Below are positions 33,155-41,720 of a stretch of 64,000 bases of DNA, piece by piece. A model generated the notes under the pieces. The model did no database searches. It was given only the letters and a program-made list of their open reading frames with translations, and was not told the DNA's origin. The translations under genes and the position numbers were made by a program. Numbering within the stretch: the first letter of the stretch is position 1; the number at the start of each line of letters is the position of its first letter. Origin of the DNA: Roseburia lenta. GTDB lineage: Bacteria > Bacillota > Clostridia > Lachnospirales > Lachnospiraceae. The stretch lies in NCBI RefSeq assembly GCF_014287435.1, contig NZ_JACOPG010000001.1, positions 699,711-763,710 on the forward strand, in the 5' to 3' direction.

Positions 33155-33226
33155 CTGGGCTAGCAGGATTCGAACCTGCGAATGCTGGAATCAAAATCCA
33201 GTGCCTTACCGCTTGGCGATAGCCCA
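33155..33226 (-). tRNA. tRNA-Gln(TTG)
   Basis: Acceptor TGGGCTA / TAGCCCA, anticodon loop TTTTGAT between CTGGA and TCCAG. U1-A72 is typical of bacterial tRNA-Gln. Confidence 0.95.
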
Positions 33227-33258
33227 ACAACTTCATAATGTTGCTCTATCGCAACAAA

Positions 33259-33333
33259 GGTGGATAAAGGGATTCGAACCCTTGGCCTCCAGAGCCACAA
33301 TCTGGCGCGCTAACCAACTGCGCTATACCCACC
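33259..33333 (-). tRNA. tRNA-His(GTG)
   Basis: Anticodon loop TTGTGGC; the extra 5' G (G-1, at 33333) opposite C73 (33259), a mark of tRNA-His, is encoded. Confidence 0.95.
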
Positions 33334-33413
33334 ATATTGAGATGAGTAAGACAAGGTCTTACTTAAAAAATATTACTACCTCCTGCATAATGACAAGAAA
33401 TAGTAACATCAAA

Positions 33414-33487
<74 letters not shown>

Positions 33488-33498
33488 ATAAATAAAAG

Positions 33499-33569
33499 AG
33501 CGGGTGATGGGAATCGAACCCACGTATTCAGCTTGGAAGGCTGATGTTCTACCATTGAACTACACCCGC
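33499..33569 (-). tRNA. tRNA-Gly(TCC)
   Basis: Acceptor GCGGGTG / CACCCGC, anticodon loop CTTCCAA, short D-arm as usual for tRNA-Gly. Confidence 0.95.
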
Positions 33570-33576
33570 ATACAAG

Positions 33577-33651
33577 TCGGGGTGACAGGATTCGAACCTG
33601 CGACCCCCTGGTCCCAAACCAGGTGCTCTAGCCAAACTGAGCCACACCCCG
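33577..33651 (-). tRNA. tRNA-Pro(TGG)
   Basis: Acceptor CGGGGTG / CACCCCG, anticodon loop TTTGGGA between CCTGG and CCAGG. First gene of the operon (Pro-Gly-Arg-His-Gln-Lys). Confidence 0.95.
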
Positions 33652-33688
33652 ATGTATTACCGCGTCGTCTCTCCGTGACGCAAGTAAT

Positions 33689-33717
33689 ATTATATGGCAG
33701 AGTCAGATAAATGTCAA
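33689..33717 (-). promoter_or_regulatory. Promoter of the six-tRNA operon
   Basis: Consensus on the minus strand: TTGACA (33717-33712), exactly 17 nt, TATAAT (33694-33689), about 40 nt upstream of tRNA-Pro, with an A/T-rich UP-like stretch behind it. Confidence 0.88.
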
Positions 33718-33814
33718 CAACTTTTTTCACTTTTTTTATTTTCTTTTTCCAAGCCCTGCCAGTCCTTGCCACAGGCGGATTTCCCATCTTTCGTCATCTT
33801 ATTTTTTGCAAAGA

Positions 33815-34291
33815 TCACATATAGATCAGATTAAAATGCAGGTCTCCCTGTGGGTCTACATCCACGACCACATAGGAGGGTCTTCTGCCGTCCTGTCTCG
33901 GATAAGAGATACTTCCCGGATTGATGATGGTCATATCCTCCTCATACGTCACTTCCGGCACATGCGTATGCCCGTAGAATACAATGTCCGCACCTTTTTC
34001 CTTGGCAGCCTCCACAAGCATCTGCGTTCCATAATTTACATTATAATAATGTCCGTGTGTCAGCATGACTACATGACGTCCTACCTGCATCACCACTTCT
34101 GCCGGCAGATCACTTCCAAAGTCGCAGTTGCCGCGCACGATCTCCAGCGGACATTCCGCTACCGCCTCGATATAGTCCTCGCATCCTTCGCCATCGCCCA
34201 GATGATAAATGCGGTCCGGCATGACCCTTTCGATGGCGATATCCAGATTATCATGTTTTCTGTGTGTATCACTAACAACCAGTATTCTCAT
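33815..34291 (-). CDS. Metallophosphoesterase, YfcE/MJ0936 type
   Basis: 158 residues. The metal-binding motifs of the small phosphodiesterase family are complete: D8 and H10 (VSDTHRK), D33 (HLGDGEG), N-containing RGNCD (about 53-57), H79 area (LTHGHYYNV) and YGHTHVP (about 102-108), ending with the family's NPGSIS. It hydrolyses phosphodiesters in vitro; the natural substrate is not known. It overlaps the 3' end of the rdgB gene by 20 nt, an arrangement common in Clostridia. Confidence 0.9.
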   Translation of the reverse strand: MRILVVSDTHRKHDNLDIAIERVMPDRIYHLGDGEGCEDYIEAVAECPLEIVRGNCDFGSDLPAEVVMQVGRHVVMLTHGHYYNVNYGTQMLVEAAKEKGADIVFYGHTHVPEVTYEEDMTIINPGSISYPRQDGRRPSYVVVDVDPQGDLHFNLIYM

Positions 34292-34877
34292 ATTTGATCA
34301 ATTCTTCCTTCATCTTACGCAATGCATTTCCACGATGGGAGATCGCGTTCTTTTCTTCGCGGGACATAGCCGCCGTACTGCATCCATAGGCATCTACATA
34401 AAAGATCGGATCATAGCCAAATCCATTCTCCCCCTCCGGCTCCCAACCGATATATCCCTCAATCGTGCCTCTTACCACCTTTTCGCTGCCATCCGGGAAT
34501 ACCGCTGCCACAGCACAGACAAACCGTGCCGTACGTTTCTCCTTCGGCACACCGTCCAGTCGCTCGATCAGATTGGCATTCTTGATGTCGTACGAGGTAT
34601 CCTCGCCCATGTATCTGGCAGAATAAATGCCCGGTTCCTTGTTCAGATAATCGATCTCCAGCCCGGAATCGTCTGCAAGAACGATGGCATCCACCTGGTC
34701 TGCGATGGCTCTGGCTTTGATCAGGGCATTTTCCTCAAAGGTCTTTCCATCTTCCACGATATCCACAGAAATCCCTGCCTCTTTCATAGAAAGGATCTCA
34801 TAGCCCAGATCTTCGTAGATTTCACGGATCTCCCGCATTTTGTTTTGATTGCCTGTAGCAAAAATAATTTTTTTCAT
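34272..34877 (-). CDS. rdgB: XTP/dITP diphosphatase (non-canonical purine NTP pyrophosphatase)
   Basis: 201 residues from the ATG at 34877, which has GGAGGAGT 6-8 nt upstream; extending to 34949 would overlap the amidase. The HAM1/RdgB landmarks are FATGNQNKMREI (about 5-16), VLADDSGLEIDYL, GIYSARYMGEDTSY and the late GFGYDPIFYV and SHRGNALRKM. It removes dITP, XTP and ITP from the nucleotide pool by releasing pyrophosphate, preventing their entry into DNA. Cotranscribed with the metallophosphoesterase. Confidence 0.93.
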   Translation of the reverse strand: MKKIIFATGNQNKMREIREIYEDLGYEILSMKEAGISVDIVEDGKTFEENALIKARAIADQVDAIVLADDSGLEIDYLNKEPGIYSARYMGEDTSYDIKNANLIERLDGVPKEKRTARFVCAVAAVFPDGSEKVVRGTIEGYIGWEPEGENGFGYDPIFYVDAYGCSTAAMSREEKNAISHRGNALRKMKEELIKYENTGC

Positions 34878-34881
34878 GGTC

Positions 34882-35943
34882 TTACTCCTCCAATGTCTGG
34901 AGCACAGCCTGTGCAAGTGCTTTTGCGGCTGCCTCCTGATATTCATCACTCTTTAATTTATCCAGTTCTTCCTGATTTGTCATAAATCCGATCTCCACCA
35001 AGGCTACCGGCATCTGCGCCGTCCGAATGATATAAATATCATCCCCCACGACAACGCCCTTGCTCCCGGAACCAAGTGTCTGTAAAAGTTGATCCAGACA
35101 GGTCTGGGCAAAGGCTTTGGACGCCCCGCTTTCATCTGCTGCATGATACATGACCTCGGTACCATTGATCCCGGACATCCTGCCGCTCGCCGTCGTATTG
35201 TTGTGGATGCTCAGGAAAAGATCTGCCTGCAAAGTATTAGCAAGCCCTACTCTTTTTTCCAGTGACAGGCTGCTGTCATCGGTTCGCGTATAGAAAATAC
35301 CTATCTTGTCCTGATCTTTAAAATACGGCAGGATCTTTTTTGCGATCGCCAGATCAATGTCTTTTTCATCGGTTCCCAGAACTTCTGCTCCCGGATCACT
35401 GCCACCATGCCCGGCATCAATGACCACGATCTTATCATAGCGATCTCTGGGTGCCACAAAATCCATATAAAGATAATGGTCCTGCCAGGTCACATCCGTA
35501 ATATAGACATTATCCAAAAGGATATCGATCAGCCCCTTTTTATTTTCCACATCATATTTGATGTCGTCAATATGGTCGCTGCTGCCGATCATGGGATAAT
35601 CATAAAAATAGGACTGGCTGATCTCCGGTATATAGATCCGCACCTCTTGATCCACATAATTCTGCTCGATACTAACATCTGCGGTCTTTACTTCCTCCGG
35701 GATCTCCAGACGCAACTGTCCCTGCATCTCGATGTCCTGCTGCCCCTCTTTTAAAACGGCGGTCTCCGCCTGCATCAGGGATAAGACCGACTCGCCTTTT
35801 TCCACCTGTGTGGCATATTGCAACTGCTTCTGCTGCGCCCACACATGCAGATCCGGGATGCCCAGGAAAATACCACAGACTGCTACGCTTAATACAAGCA
35901 ATATGGTCGCGACCAGACCCACGACTTTTTTTTCTAACTTCAT
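34882..35943 (-). CDS. Exported N-acetylmuramoyl-L-alanine amidase (Amidase_3)
   Basis: 353 residues from the ATG at 35943, which begins an anchor or signal segment (KLEKKVVGLVATILLVLSVA). Residues about 60-185 form an extracytoplasmic beta domain resembling AMIN-type targeting domains. Amidase_3 follows: first zinc His in DAGHGGSDPG, Glu in GTDEKDIDL, second His in FLSIHNNTT, catalytic Glu in VALVEIGFMTNQEE. It cleaves the glycan-peptide bond of peptidoglycan outside the cell. It overlaps no neighbour but is 20 nt after the protease gene and 4 nt before rdgB, so the five genes are probably one operon. Confidence 0.88.
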   Translation of the reverse strand: MKLEKKVVGLVATILLVLSVAVCGIFLGIPDLHVWAQQKQLQYATQVEKGESVLSLMQAETAVLKEGQQDIEMQGQLRLEIPEEVKTADVSIEQNYVDQEVRIYIPEISQSYFYDYPMIGSSDHIDDIKYDVENKKGLIDILLDNVYITDVTWQDHYLYMDFVAPRDRYDKIVVIDAGHGGSDPGAEVLGTDEKDIDLAIAKKILPYFKDQDKIGIFYTRTDDSSLSLEKRVGLANTLQADLFLSIHNNTTASGRMSGINGTEVMYHAADESGASKAFAQTCLDQLLQTLGSGSKGVVVGDDIYIIRTAQMPVALVEIGFMTNQEELDKLKSDEYQEAAAKALAQAVLQTLEE

Positions 35944-35963
35944 CCTATCATCTTTCCCATCGT

Positions 35964-37646
35964 CTAGTCTTCTTCCACTTTCTTTCCATAGGCTTTGAGA
36001 CAAAGATTGCCGCCGGCGGTCTCCTCGACACTTTCCCAATCCAGCCCGTTGTTACTGATGTAGCCCTCGCCATCCGAAATATCTGCATGCTGGCTCAGAG
36101 CATCTGCCGGATATTCGATCGCCATAGAATGATCCATACCGGGTGTGGATAATACCACAACAATGGCAAATTTATCTCCCTCTTTTACGCTATAAGGTCT
36201 GTCAAAAGGAATGGTGTAATACCCCGCATCTTCCAATTCGCCCCGCGCCACTTCCACGCGGCTGGCAAGGGATGCCGTGTTGCGATAATCTGTAACCATA
36301 TATAACTGATATGACGTATTCTTGCCCAGTGCATAAAAGCCTGCACTTTCGATCTGTTCATCTTCTTTTGCCTCATAAATGTTGGCAGCATGGATCTTGG
36401 CCTTATTGTAACCGACCTGTCCGACCCAGCCACACAGATCTGACTGATAAATGGTATCGTAATTGTCCGCATCCTCTATACCAGCATATGAGACCGCCTG
36501 ATCGCCGATATTGGTATCATAATAGGAAACATAAAACACACCATTTTCGCCAAAGGTCGCGCCCCAACTGTTCTGACAGATAAAGGCTCCGTCCCCCGCC
36601 ACTTTTCCCGGGAAATTGGACGCACTGTAATGGTCGTCCCAGCCAATGATCACAACATCATGATTTGGCTTTTCCGCCCCGGTATAGCAGTAGGCATTCT
36701 TTTTTCTATTATAATAGGAAGACTTACTTAAATTTGTCGTGGATAGGCTGGCATAAATGGATGTCGATACACCGCCATGCTGATAGACCGCCCATTTGAT
36801 ATCGTCGATGTCATCACTATCGTAAAAATGGACTTCCTGCACATGTTTATCCACGGTCTTTTCCCCTGTCTGCTCCGGTCCCATCCAGGATACCAGATAA
36901 GATACCGCCATGGTATAGTTGCCGCCCAGAGACGTATCTACCTGATATGCATTGTCCGAGGTCATAGAGTCTGCATCAAAGGAAAACTTTTCTTCCGGCA
37001 AAAGAGAGGATTCCAAGGCCGAAAGTGCTGCCTGCGCCCAGCAGGTCGAAGTGTCGCCCTGGTTGCGCACAGCGGACACACGATCTTTCTCCCGCAGATC
37101 ATAGGATGCCGGAAGGCTTCCTTTTTGCAGATCACCCGAGATCGTCGCCTGATAATTGGTCTCATCATAACTATAGGTACAGCCAAACTCACGGCACAGA
37201 TCCTGCAAAGAAAGATATGCCTGCTTCTCATGCAACTCCGGCATGACATCCAAAGTGATCGCCTTGTCATCCCGCTTGGCATCCAGACTGTTGATATAAA
37301 AGGTATAAGAGCGGTCACCATAATCTAAGAGGATCTTTTTGTCCTCATAAAGAGAGGCACTGCATCCAAAAAAGTCCTCCACAAAGGGAAGCGATGCCAT
37401 GACCTGCATATGGTCACCCATGATGATACCGTCAGCCACACCGTAAGTGTCCTCGCCCACCGTCAAGTGCAGATTGCCCTCCTCATTGATGCTGCGCGCC
37501 TTGAGCGGATAAAAGACCTCGTCCTGCAACTTGGCGCCACGAAAGGCTGTCACATCCGCATATTCATCATTCCAAGTATTGAGTTTTGCCAGAAAGGTCA
37601 CTAGAAGTATGACCGTAAGTACTATATATCTCTTGGAATATCTCAT
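35964..37646 (-). CDS. Exported papain-like (C1) cysteine protease with lectin-like C-terminal domain
   Basis: 560 residues. Signal anchor (YIVLTVILLVTFLAKL), then a region with a copper-amine-oxidase-N-like fold used as stalk in Firmicutes (ending AYLSLQDLCREFGCTYSYD, about 143-161). The peptidase begins at LPASYDLREKDRVSAVRNQGDTSTCWAQAAL: oxyanion Gln, then catalytic Cys (about 203); catalytic His in NHDVVIIGWDDH (about 330) and Asn in CQNSWGATFGENG (about 356). The C-terminal 160 residues form a beta domain of the kind called lectin-like domain in such proteases. Substrate unknown. The ATG overlaps the methyltransferase stop by 4 nt. Confidence 0.88.
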   Translation of the reverse strand: MRYSKRYIVLTVILLVTFLAKLNTWNDEYADVTAFRGAKLQDEVFYPLKARSINEEGNLHLTVGEDTYGVADGIIMGDHMQVMASLPFVEDFFGCSASLYEDKKILLDYGDRSYTFYINSLDAKRDDKAITLDVMPELHEKQAYLSLQDLCREFGCTYSYDETNYQATISGDLQKGSLPASYDLREKDRVSAVRNQGDTSTCWAQAALSALESSLLPEEKFSFDADSMTSDNAYQVDTSLGGNYTMAVSYLVSWMGPEQTGEKTVDKHVQEVHFYDSDDIDDIKWAVYQHGGVSTSIYASLSTTNLSKSSYYNRKKNAYCYTGAEKPNHDVVIIGWDDHYSASNFPGKVAGDGAFICQNSWGATFGENGVFYVSYYDTNIGDQAVSYAGIEDADNYDTIYQSDLCGWVGQVGYNKAKIHAANIYEAKEDEQIESAGFYALGKNTSYQLYMVTDYRNTASLASRVEVARGELEDAGYYTIPFDRPYSVKEGDKFAIVVVLSTPGMDHSMAIEYPADALSQHADISDGEGYISNNGLDWESVEETAGGNLCLKAYGKKVEED

Positions 37647-38797
37647 ACCCTATCCTTCTTCTTCGGCGGTTTCGGACCCATAAACTGATAGAAATAGGTC
37701 CGGATCATTCCATTGTATAACTTGCGATTCTTGTCCGCCTTGCGTCCGATATAACGCTCTGCCTCCTCATAGGATGTAATCAGATACATTGACCATGCAT
37801 CCAAATCACGATAGACCTGTCCGATCGTCGTATAGAGTGCCGGAAGATCCTTCTTGTCCTCCAGGCGTTCTCCATACGGCGGATTGGTAATGATAAAGCC
37901 GTATTTTTTGCTGTGCTTTAAGTCTGCCACATCACGTTGCTGAAAATGGATCAGATGATCTACGCCTGCCTGCTTGGCATTGGCTCTCGCAATACGGATC
38001 ATATCCGGGTCAATATCGTAGCCCTGCAAATCACAGGAAATATCCGTATCTACCATCTCCTCGGCTTCTTCTACCACATCATACCACATCTGCTTTGGTA
38101 TCAAATGTGTCCATGCTTCTGCCGTAAAGGACCGGTTCATGCCCGGTGCTATATTTGCCGCCATCATGGCTGCCTCAATCAAAAAAGTGCCACTGCCGCA
38201 AAAAGGATCTACCAGGATGCGGTCTGCCCGCCACGGGGTCAGCATGATAAGAGCCGCGGCCAGTGTCTCAGAGATCGGTGCCTTGCTTGTCCATGTCCGG
38301 TAGCCCCTCTTGTGCAAAGGATCGCCGGTCGTATCCAGTGCCACCGTTACTTCATCTTTTAATAGGAAGATTCGCACCGGAAAAGAAGCGCCGTCCTCTT
38401 TGAACCAATCCGTATGATAGGTCATCTTCAAACGGTCTACCATTGCCTTTTTGCAAATGGACTGGATATCCGATGCACTGAAAAGTTTGCTTTTTACAGA
38501 AGAAGCCTTTTTGACCCAGAACTTTCCATCCTGTGGAATCCAGTCTTCCCATGGCAAAGCCTTCATGTTTTCATATAATTCATCAAAGGTCGTGGCACGA
38601 AATCTGCCGATCTGTACCATGACGCGCTCTGCGGTGCGCAGAAAGATATTACTCCTGCAAATGGTCTCCAGATCCCCTTCAAAGGTCACTCTGCCATCCT
38701 CCACCTTTGTAATATCATATCCGAGATCGTAGATCTCTCTTTTTAAAACTGCCTCCATGCCAAAATGACAAGGTGCCACCAGTTGTATTGTCTCCAT
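37643..38797 (-). CDS. THUMP-domain 23S rRNA (guanine-N2) methyltransferase, RlmL/YpsC type
   Basis: 384 residues. N-terminal ferredoxin-like/THUMP RNA-binding part (about 1-160), then a class I methyltransferase: DPFCGSGTFLIEAAMMA (SAM-binding motif), DIDPDMIRIARANAKQAG, and the catalytic NPPYGERLEDKK of N2-guanine methyltransferases. It matches the N-terminal enzyme of RlmL (m2G2445); the C-terminal RlmK part of the E. coli fusion is missing, as normal for Firmicutes. First gene of a probable five-gene operon running to the metallophosphoesterase. Confidence 0.88.
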   Translation of the reverse strand: METIQLVAPCHFGMEAVLKREIYDLGYDITKVEDGRVTFEGDLETICRSNIFLRTAERVMVQIGRFRATTFDELYENMKALPWEDWIPQDGKFWVKKASSVKSKLFSASDIQSICKKAMVDRLKMTYHTDWFKEDGASFPVRIFLLKDEVTVALDTTGDPLHKRGYRTWTSKAPISETLAAALIMLTPWRADRILVDPFCGSGTFLIEAAMMAANIAPGMNRSFTAEAWTHLIPKQMWYDVVEEAEEMVDTDISCDLQGYDIDPDMIRIARANAKQAGVDHLIHFQQRDVADLKHSKKYGFIITNPPYGERLEDKKDLPALYTTIGQVYRDLDAWSMYLITSYEEAERYIGRKADKNRKLYNGMIRTYFYQFMGPKPPKKKDRV

Positions 38798-38911
38798 AAA
38801 ACAAACCTTTCTCTAGCCATAATCATAGATAATTACATATTATCTTTTGTAAAAAAATGTGTCAATGAATATCCCTATAGAAAAGTTTATAAAAATTTTA
38901 TTATTTTTTTA

Positions 38912-38940
38912 TTGCAATCCGAAAAAGGACGTTATATAAT
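38912..38940 (+). promoter_or_regulatory. Promoter of the candidate small RNA
   Basis: TTGCAA (38912-38917), exactly 17 nt, TATAAT (38935-38940). No reading frame of any length follows before a strong terminator. Confidence 0.65.
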
Positions 38941-38946
38941 TAGCCA

Positions 38947-39026
38947 TGTAAGAGGAAGTTTCCTTTTACACCCCTTATTAATTATTTATACTCCCCTCAA
39001 AAAAGACCGATTTATCGGTCTTTTTT
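38947..39026 (+). ncRNA. Candidate small RNA with C-rich unpaired motifs (RoxS/RsaE-like in design)
   Basis: About 80 nt between a good promoter and an intrinsic terminator, in a 349-bp gap with no gene. The expected RNA starts near 38947, forms a hairpin GTAAGAGGAA / TTCCTTTTAC (38948-38969), exposes two C-rich single-stranded segments (ACCCCTTATT at about 38969-38978 and CTCCCCTC at about 38991-38998), then ends in the stem GACCGA / TCGGTC with a T6 tail (39005-39026). C-rich unpaired stretches that pair with Shine-Dalgarno sequences are characteristic of Firmicute regulators such as RoxS/RsaE. Identity with those is not claimed. No experimental support is available. Confidence 0.5.
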
Positions 39027-39089
39027 ATTTTTTTCATCTTTTGTCGACAGCGTCAAAGAAACTGTTTTGTAATCATCAGTTTCCGTAAA

Positions 39090-39117
39090 AAAGACGATCC
39101 ACGCATAGCGGATCGTC
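39090..39117 (-). terminator. Terminator of the 110-residue hypothetical gene
   Basis: GACGATCC / GGATCGTC stem (39093-39100 and 39110-39117) followed on the minus strand by a T-run. Confidence 0.8.
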
Positions 39118-39146
39118 CTATCCCTGTCTCTATTCTATTTGCTCAT

Positions 39147-39479
39147 CTATGCATAAACATCAATCTGTGATCCCAGCATACCATAAGAAGATCCCACGCT
39201 GTCCTGTCCATAAAAAGTCGTCACACCCTCAAAGGCGGATGCGATCGCATTGTAAGCCTGCTCTACCTCCTGCGCAGAAGATATGCCCGACAGGCTCTTT
39301 CCGCCGGTCTGTGCATTCGGATACTGTACCGGATCAACGGCTCCGATCCCCTGCAGACTCTGTGTCTTGGATGCTTCATATGCCGCCGAAGTCTGTGACT
39401 CATTGGAAAGTGCATAAGACTGCGGACGGATCTGTAAATATGATGTTGTCGCTCCCATGCGACCAATGGATAATGCCAT
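39147..39479 (-). CDS. Small conserved-looking hypothetical protein
   Basis: 110 residues, soluble, Ser/Gln/Ala-rich, beginning ALSIGRMGATTSYLQIRPQS and ending GMLGSQIDVYA. There is no signal peptide, membrane segment or cysteine. The style (polar N-terminus with Tyr and Gln, short amphipathic helix AQEVEQAYNAIASAFEG, hydrophobic C-terminal strand) recalls small proteins linked to flagellar or surface export in Clostridia, but I cannot name a family. It has its own AGGAGAGC site and terminator, which supports a real gene. Confidence 0.6.
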   Translation of the reverse strand: MALSIGRMGATTSYLQIRPQSYALSNESQTSAAYEASKTQSLQGIGAVDPVQYPNAQTGGKSLSGISSAQEVEQAYNAIASAFEGVTTFYGQDSVGSSYGMLGSQIDVYA

Positions 39480-39641
39480 AATGCTCTCCTATTTATAGTG
39501 GTAATGCGGTTCAACAAACAAATCCATCTATAATTATAACAAAATTTTTCCATAAAGCAAGTATTCGTTTGCTTTTCTTTTTGTTCTTCCTGTACTATAG
39601 TAGTCTTTAGTAAAGTTTCATTTTTAAAGAGGTAGTTTTTG

Positions 39642-40778
39642 ATGAAGATCCAAATTTTTGCCATGACCCACAAGACCTTTGATACCCCGCCGGACCCGCT
39701 CTATGTTTCCCTGCAGGTCGGACATGCCACGCATGAAGATCTGGGCTATCTTGCCGATGATACCGGGGATAATATTTCTGCTAAGAACTGCTATTATAGC
39801 GAACTGACCGGTCTTTACTGGGTCTGGAAAAATGTAAAAGATCTGGATTATGTCGGTGTCTGCCATTACCGGCGTTATCTTTTAAATGATGCCGGCAGTA
39901 TTTTTACCCGGGCACAACTGGCTCCACTCCTCAAAGATTATGACATGATAACCTCCAAATGCCTGACCCTGAATTTTTCTTATGCTTATGGTTTTGGAGA
40001 AAATCACACACCGGAGGATCTTGCGGCAGCCGGTCAGGTCATTGCCAAACTCTATCCTGATTTTTATCCTCTCTATGCCAAACGCTTGCAGGAAAACCAT
40101 ACTTATTTTGGCAATATGATGATCTGCTCCAAGCCTCTCTTTGATGAATACTGTGCCTTTCTCTTTCCGATTTTTGAAGCCATGCATCCACTGCTTGCCC
40201 TGGATACCTATGATGATTACCACAAGAGACTCTATGGTTTTATCTCCGAGTTTCTCCTTATGGTCTGGTGCGAGTATCGTCACCTGCGCGTCAAAGAATG
40301 TAAAGTCGGTCTGATCGGCGAAAAAAAAGAAACCAAAGAGACTGTCCAGAAACTCTTTACCTATTTTAGGAAAGAGGACATTGCCGGTGCCAAAGCCTAT
40401 TTCTTATCCGTAAAAGAAAAGCGACCGGATATTCTCATGGAAGCCTCGGATATCGACGGTCGCCTGCATCTTTGCCTGCAGATCATTTCTACCTGTGAAT
40501 TTGAACTGGCATCCTGCCAAAAGATCCAAATAGACCTGCATCAGCCGGAGGATGTTCTTTTGGCTGCGTTTACAAAGTTGAATCATATTTCCACTGAATT
40601 ATCTTTTAGCAAAGGACAGTTTCCAGCCATGACAAAAACTGATAGGGACTTCTTAAAGACCTTTAGCCCGGATGCCATCGCCATCAGCCTCCGCCTCTAC
40701 TGCCCGGATGATGCCCACCGTAAAGACTGCTGCAAATATCTGAGTCAAAAACTCGACTGCACCATTCCCTGCCTATAG
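39642..40778 (+). CDS. DUF4422 family protein (probable glycosyltransferase)
   Basis: 378 residues from the ATG at 39642 (AAAGAGG nine nt upstream). The first 240 residues are DUF4422: KIQIFAMTHKTF, VGHATHEDLGYLADDTGDNI, the signature ELTGLYWVWKN, VGVCHYRRYL and YFGNMMICSKPLFDEYC. Members are encoded in polysaccharide gene clusters and are thought to transfer sugars, though reactions are rarely shown. The last 120 residues are not part of the common domain and are not recognised. It stands alone, and its end overlaps the convergent HD gene by 6 nt. Confidence 0.8.
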   Translation: MKIQIFAMTHKTFDTPPDPLYVSLQVGHATHEDLGYLADDTGDNISAKNCYYSELTGLYWVWKNVKDLDYVGVCHYRRYLLNDAGSIFTRAQLAPLLKDYDMITSKCLTLNFSYAYGFGENHTPEDLAAAGQVIAKLYPDFYPLYAKRLQENHTYFGNMMICSKPLFDEYCAFLFPIFEAMHPLLALDTYDDYHKRLYGFISEFLLMVWCEYRHLRVKECKVGLIGEKKETKETVQKLFTYFRKEDIAGAKAYFLSVKEKRPDILMEASDIDGRLHLCLQIISTCEFELASCQKIQIDLHQPEDVLLAAFTKLNHISTELSFSKGQFPAMTKTDRDFLKTFSPDAIAISLRLYCPDDAHRKDCCKYLSQKLDCTIPCL

Positions 40779-41678
40779 ATCCCTTGTCATTTCCTCATCC
40801 AGATCATGAAAGACAATATCTAAAATACTGATGTATTCCTGATAGCAGGGCGTGTCTGCCAGCTCTTTTACCACATCTGCGACCGCGTGATAATACCAGT
40901 ACTGTTCTTTTTCGTCTTTCATATTAAACTTCTGCCAGATAGCGCGCCCATCCCGTTTAAAATCACGCAGACTCGCCCGCATATTGGATAACTTGTCCGC
41001 CAGCATGATACATTTGACCGATCGGCTGGCATCCTTTGTCTTTTCCAACTGCTCCTGCTTGCGGATCTTCCAGGTCTCACTCTTGGGTCTGTCCTCGCGC
41101 TTATTCTCCGATTCATGTGCCACATAAAAAGCGATCTTCTGTCCAAATTCTGCCTCGATCTCCTCGATCGTGATCGGTGTATCCTCCACGACATCGTGCA
41201 GTGCCGCCGCCGCGATCACTTCATTGTCATTTGTCATGGATGCCACCAGCATCATGGTCTCCATAGGATGTGCGATGTAGGGCACCAGACTGCCCTTACG
41301 CACGGCGCCCTTATGTGCCTCGGCTGCATACTGGATTGCCCGCTCTATAACAGAAAAGGGTCTGGCTGTCTCATCCTGGGGCAGATAGTCCGGGAACTCC
41401 CCCATGATCCCCGCTAAGATCAAGCCCGCCGTCCGCATCTCCTGTTCTTCCGGCAGACGTTTTTCCTCTTGCATCTCCTCCATGTCATAGTACCAGCACT
41501 CCGGTTCCTCCTCCATATTGCCGAACTGAGAAAATCCGCCAAAAAGCGGACAGGAAGTACAATAACAATACGCCCCCACCATGACAGTCTGCAAGGCACG
41601 GCAATAATACTGTCCGTCACTCCCCCGTTCTGCCACATGGCTCGTCAAAACATAATGCAGATTTGAATTTTTTTCCAT
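40773..41678 (-). CDS. HD-domain hydrolase, SpoT/MESH1-like, with N-terminal Cys-rich part
   Basis: 301 residues from the ATG at 41678 (AAAGGCG upstream). Residues about 115-270 are an HD domain of the (p)ppGpp-hydrolase type: AAEAHKGAVRKGSLVPYIAHPMETMM, AAAALHDVVEDT (metal-binding HD) and CIMLADKLSNMRAS (second metal Asp). No synthetase or TGS domain exists, as in small alarmone hydrolases. The N-terminal part contains four cysteines in YYCRALQ ... YCYCTSCPLFGG and probably binds a metal. Alarmone hydrolysis is an inference from family. It follows fliB-like gene by 42 nt on the same strand. Confidence 0.8.
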   Translation of the reverse strand: MEKNSNLHYVLTSHVAERGSDGQYYCRALQTVMVGAYCYCTSCPLFGGFSQFGNMEEEPECWYYDMEEMQEEKRLPEEQEMRTAGLILAGIMGEFPDYLPQDETARPFSVIERAIQYAAEAHKGAVRKGSLVPYIAHPMETMMLVASMTNDNEVIAAAALHDVVEDTPITIEEIEAEFGQKIAFYVAHESENKREDRPKSETWKIRKQEQLEKTKDASRSVKCIMLADKLSNMRASLRDFKRDGRAIWQKFNMKDEKEQYWYYHAVADVVKELADTPCYQEYISILDIVFHDLDEEMTRDL

Positions 41679-41720
41679 GGTATCGCCTTTCTTTTTTCGC
41701 ATCCTCTACCACACATACAT

